This document shows, one piece after another, positions 8,947-17,537 of a stretch of 36,481 nt of DNA (within the stretch, counting starts at the first letter, position 1; each line of letters starts with the position of its first letter). This DNA comes from Spirochaetales bacterium. GTDB taxonomy: Bacteria; Spirochaetota; Spirochaetia; Treponematales; Treponemataceae. Position numbers and translations under genes: made by a program. The stretch spans positions 1 to 36,481 of the forward strand of contig QKCE01000279.1 of NCBI GenBank assembly GCA_003245785.1, in the 5' to 3' direction. The notes beneath the pieces are model-generated. The model worked only from the letters and a program-made list of their open reading frames with translations. It searched no databases and was not told where the DNA came from.

Positions 8947-10251
8947 ATGAAGAAAAAGTACGCGGTTTTGGCCCTGCTCGCGCTCTGCGGCGCGATGTCC
9001 TTCGCGGCGGGAAAGAAGGATGCCGCCCCCCCGACGCCCGCCCCGGCTCCCGCGCCCGCGGCGACGGCGATCCGGTGGGCCTACTGGGGAAGCGGCGTCC
9101 GGGTGACGATCAGCCAGGAGGCGATCGACCTCTTCCAGCGAAAGAACCCGGGGTTCACGGTGAACCCGGAGGTTTCTGGCGGCACGGGAGACCACTTCAC
9201 GAAGGTGGATACCCAGATCGCGGGGGGGAACGGCCCTGATATCATCCAGATGGGCGGGAACCTCCCGGACTACGTGAAAAAGGGCGTGCTCCTACCCCTC
9301 GAGAAGTACGCGGGCGGCGCGCTGAACGCGGCGGCGATCGACCGGGGCGCGATAGAGTCAGGCACGATCGACGGGCACCTTTACGGCGTTTCCACCGGCG
9401 GCACGATGCCCGCCATGGTGTACAACAAGTCGATGCTCGAGCGCGCGGGCGCCCCGCTCCCGAAAACCTCGATGACCTACGCGGAATTCCGGGACTACCT
9501 CGTCAAGCTGAAGGCGCTGCTCCCGAAGGGCACCTACCCGATGATGGACGTGGGCTCCACCTCCTCGGGCTCCTTCCCCTTCGGGTACTGGACGCGCTAT
9601 AACGGCACGCCGCTCTACGACGCCGTCGCGAACGCGAGCGCCGTGAAGGCCGCCGACGCCCAGAAGTACCTCGAGCTCTTCAAGGACTACCGGGACAACG
9701 GCCTCGTTCCCCCGGCGGACGTCGCCGCGGGCTTCGCGGAGACCAACGCCGACACCTCGGCCCTCATCGCGGGGAAGGTCGCCATCGACGTGATCTGGAC
9801 CAACGCGCTGGGCAATTACCAGGCGGCCACCACCGACGACCTGGGGCTCATAGAGTTCCCGGGCGCGGCGGAGACGAAGGCCCTGTGGTCCGCGCCGAGC
9901 CAGTTCTACACGGTGAACAAGGACTCGAAGAATCCCGAGGCCGCAGTGAAGTTCATCGATTTCCTGGTGAACGATCCCGACGCCGCGAAAATACTCGGCA
10001 GCAACCGCGGGGCCTCGGCGTCCTCGACCGCCCGGGCGAGCGGCGCGAGCGACAAGAACGACGCCAAGATCCTGGCGTACATGAACGCCGCCGGGCCCCA
10101 CTCGTCGAAGGAAACGGCGCACCTTCCCAACGACACGGAGTTCAACAGCACGCTCTACCTCATTTACCAAAAGGTCGCCTTCGGCCAGCTTACGCCGGCC
10201 CAGGGCGGACAGCAGATCCAGGACCTCATTTCACGGATGATTAAAAAATAA
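8947..10251 (+). CDS. Extracellular sugar-binding protein of ABC transporter
   Basis: Signal peptide MKKKYAVLALLALCGAMSFAAG; family 1 SBP features (IRWAYWG, GNGPDIIQMGGNLPDYVKKGVLLPLEKY, GVSTGGTMPAMVYNKSMLERAG). Confidence 0.92.
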   Translation: MKKKYAVLALLALCGAMSFAAGKKDAAPPTPAPAPAPAATAIRWAYWGSGVRVTISQEAIDLFQRKNPGFTVNPEVSGGTGDHFTKVDTQIAGGNGPDIIQMGGNLPDYVKKGVLLPLEKYAGGALNAAAIDRGAIESGTIDGHLYGVSTGGTMPAMVYNKSMLERAGAPLPKTSMTYAEFRDYLVKLKALLPKGTYPMMDVGSTSSGSFPFGYWTRYNGTPLYDAVANASAVKAADAQKYLELFKDYRDNGLVPPADVAAGFAETNADTSALIAGKVAIDVIWTNALGNYQAATTDDLGLIEFPGAAETKALWSAPSQFYTVNKDSKNPEAAVKFIDFLVNDPDAAKILGSNRGASASSTARASGASDKNDAKILAYMNAAGPHSSKETAHLPNDTEFNSTLYLIYQKVAFGQLTPAQGGQQIQDLISRMIKK

Positions 10252-10263
10252 ACGGCAGGCGAT

Positions 10264-10293
10264 CCCGGGCGGGCATGGGTCCGTCCGGGTTTC
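10264..10293. terminator. Probable terminator between convergent genes
   Basis: CCCGGGCGG (10264-10272) / CCGTCCGGG (10281-10289), one G-T pair, followed by TTT; lies between the + binding-protein gene and the - barrel gene. Confidence 0.55.
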
Positions 10294-10301
10294 GCGTTCC
10301 C

Positions 10302-11663
10302 TCAATACGAAAGGCTGAAGCTGAAATCCACCTCGAGTCTCTTTCCCCCGATTACCCGGCTTTCCGGGCGGCAGTCCCAGGCGAAGCCGAGCTTTACCGG
10401 GAGCGATTTCATCGCGTCGAAGAGGAAGAGGATTTCCCCGCCCACCGCCGCGCCGTAATCGTCCAGGTAATCGGAGGCGTCGGGATCCCGGGCCCAGAAA
10501 AGGTCGACCGAGGGCGCCGCGTCTATCTCCGCGGAGTCGAAGCGGGCGATCCGCGTCTGCACGCCCGTGCGGAGGAAGGCGCCGTAGTTGCCGGAAATCT
10601 CCCCGTTCCTGATACCCCGCACCCGGGCGCCCAGGTCGAGCTGGGGCAAGCCCGAGGCGGCGAAGGCGTAGGCGCTGAAGCCCGGGTTGAAAGGCCCGAG
10701 GGCGCGGTAGGCGGCCAATTCCGCCTCGGCGATGAAGCTGTCGCGGATCGAGTCGTAGCGGGGGACGGAGCGATCCCAGCCCGCGGAAGCCGAGGCGGTC
10801 CAGCCGTCCCGGAAGTTCCCGACCCAATCGAAGGCGTCCACCGCGAAGGTGTTCTTGACGGAGACGGAGAGTTCCAGGGGGCCGTAGGCGAGCAGGTCGG
10901 GGTCGCTCGCCTCGACGAGGCGGTTCGCGGGGCTGCCCGCCACGCGGGCCGAAACCGTGTCGGAATAGCGGTCGCCGAAGCGGCGCGTCAGCCCGCCGGA
11001 AGCGGAGAGGCTCGTCACCTCGGCCTCGACCCCGGTACGGCCGCGGTATTCGACCGTCCGCTTTCCCCGGGTGGCCCCGCCGCCCAGGAACAGGGAGACC
11101 GGCCCGAGCTCGATGCCGGACACCGTCGTGAAGAGCATGAAATTGGGCTCGGTCCAGCGAAGGTTGTCGTTTTCGTCGGGAGGCGCGGTATAGAGGCCTA
11201 TGAGAAAGAGGTTCCGCAGGGTGCCCCCCAGGTTTGGCATGTTGACGATGGATCCTGCCTGGAGCCCGTCGTTGCTGTTGTAAAACGCGTAGGGGATGGG
11301 GATGACAGGGGCTCCGTCCTCTATCTCGACGACGAGGTCCGCGAGGTAATCGTCGATCCATTCCACCCGCACCGCGGATTTCTTGAATACCCGGAGCTTT
11401 TCGAGCTTCCTTGCCCGGTCCGCGGCATACTCCTCGAGGGCGGCGGAATCCTGAAATTCCAGGCCCTCGGCGGGGCCGAGAAGGGAAACGAGCGCCTCCG
11501 GGCGGGTTCGCCCATCGATCCGGTATATTTCATTCCGTATGGCGATGCGCGGGTTCTCCCCGGCTTCTTCGGCCGAAACCGCGAAGGCCGCGAGGGCGTT
11601 CAGCGCCAACACAAGCAGTACAGTGACGGAGAGTCGGTCCGCCGCCTTGGTCAATCGGTTCAT
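10302..11663 (-). CDS. Outer-membrane beta-barrel protein, BamA/Omp85-like C-terminus
   Basis: Signal peptide MNRLTKAADRLSVTVLLVLALNALAAFAVSAEE; alternating beta-strand pattern and a terminal aromatic-ended strand (LEVDFSFSLSY). Longer ORF to 11960 would overlap leuC. Confidence 0.7.
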   Translation of the reverse strand: MNRLTKAADRLSVTVLLVLALNALAAFAVSAEEAGENPRIAIRNEIYRIDGRTRPEALVSLLGPAEGLEFQDSAALEEYAADRARKLEKLRVFKKSAVRVEWIDDYLADLVVEIEDGAPVIPIPYAFYNSNDGLQAGSIVNMPNLGGTLRNLFLIGLYTAPPDENDNLRWTEPNFMLFTTVSGIELGPVSLFLGGGATRGKRTVEYRGRTGVEAEVTSLSASGGLTRRFGDRYSDTVSARVAGSPANRLVEASDPDLLAYGPLELSVSVKNTFAVDAFDWVGNFRDGWTASASAGWDRSVPRYDSIRDSFIAEAELAAYRALGPFNPGFSAYAFAASGLPQLDLGARVRGIRNGEISGNYGAFLRTGVQTRIARFDSAEIDAAPSVDLFWARDPDASDYLDDYGAAVGGEILFLFDAMKSLPVKLGFAWDCRPESRVIGGKRLEVDFSFSLSY

Positions 11664-11722
11664 AGTTGATAATATAACCAAATTAACCGGCGAATTTGTC
11701 CTGGCTACCGGATTATTTGCTC

Positions 11723-11762
11723 TTGACTTAATAAATACTACAGTGTATACAGTATATATACA
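11723..11762 (+). promoter_or_regulatory. leuC promoter with overlapping putative operator
   Basis: TTGACT (11723-11728), 17 nt, TATACA (11746-11751); inverted repeat TGTATA-N7-TATACA (11744-11762); SD AAGGAG at 11762-11767. Confidence 0.6.
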
Positions 11763-11775
11763 AGGAGTTTTAATT

Positions 11776-13059
11776 ATGGGTAAAACGCTTGCGCAGAAAA
11801 TTTTTGAATCCCACGTGGTCGACAAGCCCTTCGGCGAGGCCTGGGTACTCCGGCTTGACCGGGTCTTCTGCCACGAGATCACCACTCCCGTCGCGATCAA
11901 CGACCTCGTAGCCCGGGGCATGGATACCGTATTCGACGCCGACAAGATCAAGGCCGTCATCGATCACGTAACCCCCGCGAAGGATTCCAAGACCGCGGAG
12001 CAGGGCAGGGTCCTTCGCAAATGGGCCGAGCGCCAGGGAATAAAGGACTTTTTCGACATCGGCAAGAACGGCGTCTGCCACGCCCTCTTCCCCGAGAAGG
12101 GCTTCGTCCGCCCGGGCTTCACCGTGATAATGGGGGACAGCCACACCTGCACCCACGGGGCCTTCGGCGCCTTCGCCGCGGGAGTCGGCACCACCGACCT
12201 CGAGGTCGGCATTCTCAAGGGCGTGTGCGCCTTCCAGTATCCCGGCACGATCCGCTTCGAGATCGACGGGAAACTGCCCGCCGGGGTCACCCCGAAGGAC
12301 GCGATCCTCACGATCATCAAGAAGGTCGGCGTGAACGGCGCCACCAACAAGGTGATGGAATTCGCCGGGAGCGCGGTGGACGCCATGTCGATGGAAGGCC
12401 GCATGACCCTGTGCAACATGGCGATCGAGGCGGGCGGCACGAGCGGCGTCTGCATGCCCGACGCCGTCACCGTCGAGTACCTCTGGCCCTTTATCGGCCC
12501 GGACGGCGACAAGACGTACGCGAACAAGGACGAAGCCCTGGTCGATTTCCTGAAATGGCACTCCGACCCGGACGCGGAATACGAGGCGGTCCACAAGATC
12601 GACGCGGCGAGCCTCGTGCCGGTGGCCACCTTCGGCTTCAAGCCCGACCAGGTCAAGACCATCAGGGAGATGGCGGGGACCAAGGTCGACCAGGTGTATA
12701 TCGGCAGCTGCACGAACGGCCGCATCGAGGACCTGAGGCAGGCCGCCGCGGTGCTCAAGGGCAAGACCGTGGCCCCGGGCGTGCGCGGCATCGTGAGCCC
12801 CGCCACGCCGGCGATTTTCCGGGAAGCCCTCAAGGAAGGCATCATCCAGGTTTTCATGGACGCGGGCTTCTGCGTCACGAACCCGACCTGCGGCGCCTGC
12901 CTCGGCATGTCGAACGGCGTCCTGGCCGACGGCGAGGTGTGCGCCTCCACGACGAACCGGAATTTCTTCGGCCGAATGGGCAAGGGCGGGACCGTCCACC
13001 TGATGAGCCCCGCGAGCGCCGCCGCGACCGCGGTGGCCGGGACCATAACCGAGGCGTGA
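11776..13059 (+). CDS. leuC: 3-isopropylmalate dehydratase large subunit (aconitase superfamily)
   Basis: MGDSHTCTHGAFGAFAAGVGTTDLE, YIGSCTNGRIEDL and NPTCGACLGMSNGVLADGEVCASTTNRNFFGRMG, i.e. Fe-S cysteines and substrate motifs. Confidence 0.95.
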   Translation: MGKTLAQKIFESHVVDKPFGEAWVLRLDRVFCHEITTPVAINDLVARGMDTVFDADKIKAVIDHVTPAKDSKTAEQGRVLRKWAERQGIKDFFDIGKNGVCHALFPEKGFVRPGFTVIMGDSHTCTHGAFGAFAAGVGTTDLEVGILKGVCAFQYPGTIRFEIDGKLPAGVTPKDAILTIIKKVGVNGATNKVMEFAGSAVDAMSMEGRMTLCNMAIEAGGTSGVCMPDAVTVEYLWPFIGPDGDKTYANKDEALVDFLKWHSDPDAEYEAVHKIDAASLVPVATFGFKPDQVKTIREMAGTKVDQVYIGSCTNGRIEDLRQAAAVLKGKTVAPGVRGIVSPATPAIFREALKEGIIQVFMDAGFCVTNPTCGACLGMSNGVLADGEVCASTTNRNFFGRMGKGGTVHLMSPASAAATAVAGTITEA

Positions 13060-13074
13060 GTTAAGGAGTACGAT

Positions 13075-13614
13075 ATGACCAAATTCGACGGCAAGGTCCT
13101 TTTCCTGGACCGGAGCGACATAAACACCGACGAGATCATCCCCGCGAAATACCTCACGGAGATTTCGAAAGAGGCGCTGAAGCCCAACTGCCTCGAGGAC
13201 CTGAAGGTGCCGGGCTTCGAGCCCAAGCGGGACGTGCCGGGGAAGGCCGCGATCGTGACCCGGGCGAACTTCGGCTGCGGCTCGAGCCGCGAGCACGCCC
13301 CCTGGGCACTGGAAGTGAACGGGATCAACATCGTGATCGCCGAGAGCTTCGCGCGCATTTTCCGGCAGAACATGTACAACTGCGGGCTCATCGCGACCGA
13401 GCTCGCGGCCGCGGAAATAGACGAGGTGTTCAAGGCCTTCTCGGGCCTCGATACCTCCGTCGCGGTCGACCTCGCCGCGGGAAAGATCGCGTTCTCGGCG
13501 ACCGGCGCGGGCGGGGCGAAAGTCGCGAAGGCTTACTCCTTCAAACTCGGCGAGTTCGAGGACGCCCTCGTGAAGGCCGGCGGCTGGGTCGCCTACGCCG
13601 CGGCGAACTACTGA
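13075..13614 (+). CDS. leuD: 3-isopropylmalate dehydratase small subunit
   Basis: DINTDEIIPAKYL, NFGCGSSREHAPWAL, IAESFARIFRQNMYNCGL; SD aaggag upstream. Confidence 0.95.
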   Translation: MTKFDGKVLFLDRSDINTDEIIPAKYLTEISKEALKPNCLEDLKVPGFEPKRDVPGKAAIVTRANFGCGSSREHAPWALEVNGINIVIAESFARIFRQNMYNCGLIATELAAAEIDEVFKAFSGLDTSVAVDLAAGKIAFSATGAGGAKVAKAYSFKLGEFEDALVKAGGWVAYAAANY

Positions 13615-13624
13615 GGTCCTGCCC

Positions 13625-14377
13625 GTGGCAAGGCGCGTTCCCGTCGCCGGGATAATCGGCGGCCTCGGCCCCGAGTCGACGGTCGACTACTATACCTCGA
13701 TCCTCCGGCGCTTCCGGGAGCGGGACCGCGCCCCGCGTTCCGCGGGGTACGCCCCGCGTTCCGGGGGGTACGCCGAGCGGAATCCCGAGCTTCTCATCGC
13801 GAGCGTGGACATTCACGCGATGCTCGCCCTGGTGGAGGCCCGCGACTTCGGCGCCATGGAGAACTTCCTCCTGGACGCCGTCGGGCGGCTCGCCCGGGGC
13901 GGCGCCGATTTCGCGGCGATAGCCTGCAACACCGCCCACGTCGTCTTCGACGGCGTCGCGGCGAAAAGCCCGATCCCGCTCGTCTCCATCGTCGATTCGG
14001 CCTGCGGCCTAATGAGGTCCGCGGGCCGTCGGCGCGCCCTCCTTACCGGGACGGCATTCACGATGGGGGAGGGATTTTACGCGGAGCGGGCCCAGGCGAT
14101 GGGGATCGAGATCGTCGCGCCGGAGAAGGCCGACCGGGAGGCTATACAGGACGTGATTTTCCCGGAGCTCGAGGAAGGCATCGTAGTCCCGGAGAAGAAG
14201 GCGAGGTTCGTGGAGATAGCGAACCGGTACGCCCGGGAGGCGGGGATAGACTCGGTTATCCTCGGCTGCACGGAACTCCCGCTCATGATAGGGGACGGGG
14301 ACCTCGCGGTCGCGACGGTGAACCCCTCGGCGGCCCACGTGGAAGCGATCGTGGGCGCGCTCCTCAACCCCCGATAG
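13625..14377 (+). CDS. Aspartate/glutamate racemase family protein
   Basis: IIGGLGPESTVDYY, AIACNTAHVVFD and VILGCTELPLMI contain the two catalytic-cysteine motifs. Start assumed at ATG-like GTG/ATG of the track; exact start uncertain. Confidence 0.9.
   Translation: MARRVPVAGIIGGLGPESTVDYYTSILRRFRERDRAPRSAGYAPRSGGYAERNPELLIASVDIHAMLALVEARDFGAMENFLLDAVGRLARGGADFAAIACNTAHVVFDGVAAKSPIPLVSIVDSACGLMRSAGRRRALLTGTAFTMGEGFYAERAQAMGIEIVAPEKADREAIQDVIFPELEEGIVVPEKKARFVEIANRYAREAGIDSVILGCTELPLMIGDGDLAVATVNPSAAHVEAIVGALLNPR
13730..13771. repeat. 21-bp tandem duplication inside the racemase CDS
   Basis: GCCCCGCGTTCCGCGGGGTAC (13730-13750) followed by GCCCCGCGTTCCGGGGGGTAC (13751-13771), one mismatch; encodes APRSAGY-APRSGGY. 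Confidence 0.9.
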
Positions 14378-14963
14378 TTTTCAGGAATCCCTCGACGAAG
14401 CTCGGGTCGCGGATGACGACGAACCGCTCGATATCGAATTCGTTCGAGGCCATCGCCTCGAGATACTGGGTCCGCCGGTTTTCGTGGGTGTTCCAGGCCC
14501 AGAGTATTATCGAGTCCCTCGACAGGAAGGATTTCCTGAAGGTTTCCCTGTTTCCCTTCCAGAGTTTCTTGCGGCCGAACACCCGATGGAAGGTGCGCAG
14601 GATTACCCGGCGCATGACGGTGAGCTTCGAGTAATCGAGCCACACGACCGTGTCGCTTTTCCCCCAGGTAAGGTCGCGGACCTTGTTGTAGTTCCCGTGG
14701 ATCACGAAACCGCGTTCCCCGCAGGAGGCGATCGCTTCCGCTATGCGGCAACGGAATTCCCCCGTGTCGCAGCCCTGCCAGTCCGGCTCCCAGTACAGCG
14801 CGTCCAGCTCTATGTCGTGGAGGCCGAGCCTCGAGGCGAGAAGGGCGGCGAGGGTGCTCTTCCCGGAGCCGCTCGTGCCCACGACGATGATCCGGGAATC
14901 CGGGCCTAGCCGGGGAGGGGTTTCGGGGCAGCCCTTCTCCCGGTCGTAAACGTAGACCTCCAC
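14364..14963 (-). CDS. P-loop nucleoside/adenylate kinase-like protein (FlaR-like)
   Basis: Walker A IIVVGTSGSGKSTLAALLASRLG; IELDALYWEPDW; FVIHGNYNKVRDLTWGKSDTVVWLDY. Convergently overlaps the racemase 3' end by 14 bp. Confidence 0.8.
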   Translation of the reverse strand: MEVYVYDREKGCPETPPRLGPDSRIIVVGTSGSGKSTLAALLASRLGLHDIELDALYWEPDWQGCDTGEFRCRIAEAIASCGERGFVIHGNYNKVRDLTWGKSDTVVWLDYSKLTVMRRVILRTFHRVFGRKKLWKGNRETFRKSFLSRDSIILWAWNTHENRRTQYLEAMASNEFDIERFVVIRDPSFVEGFLKTIGG

Positions 14964-14970
14964 GGGAGCG

Positions 14971-15513
14971 TCAGAACGCGAGGTCGGCGGTCTTGATCAC
15001 CGACGCGGTTCGCCCGGGATACTCGACCCCGGCGATGCCGACGTTGAGCTCGGCGATGAGGTCCCGCGCGGGGATCGTCCGGTCGCCTTCGACTTTCAGG
15101 TCCCTGGCGGTATGGGCGTCGCCGAGGAGCACGAGGTCGAACCCATGCTCGAGGGCGCCGTAGGCAGTCGCCCGGATGCACCAGTTGGTCACCGCGCCGG
15201 CGAGGACCACCGTCCGGATTCCCCTTTCGCGGAGGGTCCCGTCGAGGCCGGTTTCCTCGAAGGAGGAATTGTAGCGCTTGGCCACCAGGAGGTCGCCTTC
15301 CTTCGGCTCGAGCCCGTCGGCAAGCTTCCAGGCCGCGCTCCCCTTCACGAGGTTCTCGTCTTCGTGCTGAACCCATGCGACCAGGGCGCCGGCCTCCCGG
15401 GCCCTGCGTTCCGCCTCGAGAATCCGCTCGACGACCCGGCCGGTTTCGTGGGCGTTCGCGACGACCGCGGCCTGGGTATCCACTACGAGAAGTACCGTTT
15501 CTTTGGCTTTCAT
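14971..15513 (-). CDS. Isochorismatase-family cysteine hydrolase
   Basis: MKAKETVLLVVDTQ, LLVAKRYNSSFEETGLDGTLRERGIRTVVLAGAVTNWCIRATAYGALEHGFDLVLLGDAHT: D, K and C catalytic positions present. Extended ORF to 15666 lacks support. Confidence 0.85.
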   Translation of the reverse strand: MKAKETVLLVVDTQAAVVANAHETGRVVERILEAERRAREAGALVAWVQHEDENLVKGSAAWKLADGLEPKEGDLLVAKRYNSSFEETGLDGTLRERGIRTVVLAGAVTNWCIRATAYGALEHGFDLVLLGDAHTARDLKVEGDRTIPARDLIAELNVGIAGVEYPGRTASVIKTADLAF

Positions 15514-15540
15514 TGAAAAAAGGTACCACAGGCGGGGCGG

Positions 15541-15644
15541 CGCCGCAACGGTCCCGTCGGCGTGCCGGGCAAATCGATATCGCCGCAACGGGCGTGCCGG
15601 GTATTGCCGGACACCCGGTGGACACGCCCGAACCGGGGGCGTGT
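15541..15644. repeat. Imperfect direct repeats and a hairpin upstream of the ABC-2 operon
   Basis: CGCCGCAACGG...GCGTGCCGGG appears twice (15541-15569, 15581-15601); ACACGCCC (15622-15629) pairs perfectly with GGGCGTGT (15637-15644). Confidence 0.5.
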
Positions 15645-15722
15645 TCAAGAACCGAAAAAAACGCACTTTGCCCCGAAAAAAAACACCTTTACACGCAGCC
15701 TCCCCGGGGAGATACTTTTCCC

Positions 15723-16742
15723 ATGGCCATAATCCAGGCGAGCGGACTTTCGAAATCTTTCTCGAGCGCGGTCAAGGAACCGGGACTCGCGGGCGCGGTA
15801 AAGCACCTGTTCAAGCCGGCGTACCGCGAGATCAACGCGGTGAGCGACGTGAACCTCTCGGTCGAGCCGGGGGAACTCGTGGCCTACGTGGGCCCGAACG
15901 GCGCGGGTAAGTCCACCACGATCAAAATGCTTACCGGCATACTCATGCCGAGCGCGGGAACGGTCTCGGTGAACGGCTTCGACCCCTACCGCCGGCGCAT
16001 GGACAACGCGAAGCAAATCGGCGTCGTCTTCGGCCAGCGCACCCAGCTCTGGTGGGACATTCCCGTGCGCGAATCCTTCACCCTCATCCGGGACATTTAC
16101 GGCATGACGGAAAGCCGCTACCGCGACAACCTCGGCTATCTTACGGAAGTGCTCGGCCTCGCGGAGTTCCTCGACATGTCCGCCCGCAAGCTTTCCCTCG
16201 GCCAGCGCATGCGCGCCGACCTCGCCGCCTCCTTCCTCCACGACCCGCCGGTCGTCTTCCTCGACGAGCCGACCATCGGCCTGGACATCGCCGTCCGGGA
16301 GCGCATCCGCGCCTTCCTCACCCAGGTGAACCGCGACCGGGGCGTGACCGTCCTCCTCACCTCCCACGACCTCGACGACATCCGCGACGTGTGCAAGCGA
16401 CTCGTCATCATCGACCGGGGCACGATAATCTACGACGGCGCCCTCGAAACCCTCCTCGACCTCTGCGTGAAAACCCGCACCATGCACCTCCGCGTTTCCT
16501 CCGGCGGCGCCGCCCTGGCGGAGCGCCTCGCGGGCAACCCGAAGCTCTCGGTGATCGCCGCGGACGAAACCGGGCTCTCGGTGGAGTTCGACCGCTTCGC
16601 CCTTTCCGCCCGCGACGTGGTGACCCTCGCCATCGCCTCGGGAGACGTGGTCGACTTCCGCATCGACGAGCCCGAGATAGAGCGGGTGATCAAGAACGTG
16701 TACGAGGGCAAGCTCGACCTCGGCGGGGCGAAGGGGCGCTGA
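15723..16742 (+). CDS. ABC-2 type transporter ATP-binding protein
   Basis: Walker A YVGPNGAGKSTTIKML; signature LSLGQRMRADLAASFLHDPPVVFLDEPTIGLD; H-loop TSHDLDDI. Confidence 0.95.
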   Translation: MAIIQASGLSKSFSSAVKEPGLAGAVKHLFKPAYREINAVSDVNLSVEPGELVAYVGPNGAGKSTTIKMLTGILMPSAGTVSVNGFDPYRRRMDNAKQIGVVFGQRTQLWWDIPVRESFTLIRDIYGMTESRYRDNLGYLTEVLGLAEFLDMSARKLSLGQRMRADLAASFLHDPPVVFLDEPTIGLDIAVRERIRAFLTQVNRDRGVTVLLTSHDLDDIRDVCKRLVIIDRGTIIYDGALETLLDLCVKTRTMHLRVSSGGAALAERLAGNPKLSVIAADETGLSVEFDRFALSARDVVTLAIASGDVVDFRIDEPEIERVIKNVYEGKLDLGGAKGR

Positions 16743-17533
16743 TGAGGAAATACCTCCGCCACGCGGCCCTCGCGATCCAGGAAACCCTCGCGTACCGGAT
16801 CGCCTACGTCGTCAACATGGTCAGCACGGTCGTCACCTACGTCGTCGTCTTCCTCATCTGGCTCGCCGTGTACTCCGGGAGGCAGAGCGTCGGGGGCTTC
16901 GACTGGGCCGAAATGAAAAGCTACCTCATCGTGTCCCTCTTCATGAGCGCCCTCGTGTCGGGCTCCAGCGAGTTCCGCATCTCCCGGGCGATCCGCTCGG
17001 GGAACATCGCGGTGGAGCTCATGCGCCCGGTGGACTACCAGAAGGCGAGCCTCGCGATCACGGTCGGCAATACCGCGAGCGAGGGCGTCCTCGTCGGCGT
17101 CGCCTGCCTCGGCTTCGCCTTCGCCTTCGGCGTCACCGTGCTGCCCCATGGCGCCCTCCAGTGGCTCGGCTTCCTCTCCGCGGTCCTCATCGCGGTGGCG
17201 ATAAAATTCCTCCTCGTCTACGTCTTCGGCCTCGCCTGCTTCTGGACCCAGACCCTCATGGGCATCTCCTGGATGCGGAAGGGCCTTACCGACTTCTTCT
17301 CCGGCGCCCTCGTTCCCCTGAGCTTCTTCCCGCTTTGGCTGGGCCGCGTCGCCGACTGGCTTCCCTTCCGGAACGTGGTCTGGGTTCCCGCGGGCGCCTT
17401 CACCGGCCGGCTCGCGGGCGCGGAACTCGCCCGTTCCCTCGGCGTCGGCCTCGCCTGGGTCGTCGGCATGTGGCTCCTCGGCCGCGCCATCTGGGCCCTC
17501 GCCATGCGGCGGGTCACCGTGCAGGGAGGCTAA
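16742..17533 (+). CDS. ABC-2 family permease
   Basis: Six hydrophobic segments; ATG overlaps the ATPase stop (TGATG); ABC-2 permease-like VELMRPVDYQ. Confidence 0.85.
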   Translation: MRKYLRHAALAIQETLAYRIAYVVNMVSTVVTYVVVFLIWLAVYSGRQSVGGFDWAEMKSYLIVSLFMSALVSGSSEFRISRAIRSGNIAVELMRPVDYQKASLAITVGNTASEGVLVGVACLGFAFAFGVTVLPHGALQWLGFLSAVLIAVAIKFLLVYVFGLACFWTQTLMGISWMRKGLTDFFSGALVPLSFFPLWLGRVADWLPFRNVVWVPAGAFTGRLAGAELARSLGVGLAWVVGMWLLGRAIWALAMRRVTVQGG

Positions 17534-17537
17534 GGGA

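Noticed and set aside
7159-10251. Missing ABC ATPase gene as sign of a broken importer
   Set aside because: Many CUT1 sugar importers use a shared ATPase encoded elsewhere, so absence here is not evidence of decay.
11770-13433. Long minus-strand ORFs (508 and 489 aa) opposite leuC/leuD
   Set aside because: They are antisense to unambiguous leuC/leuD coding sequence; long spurious ORFs are expected in GC-rich coding DNA.
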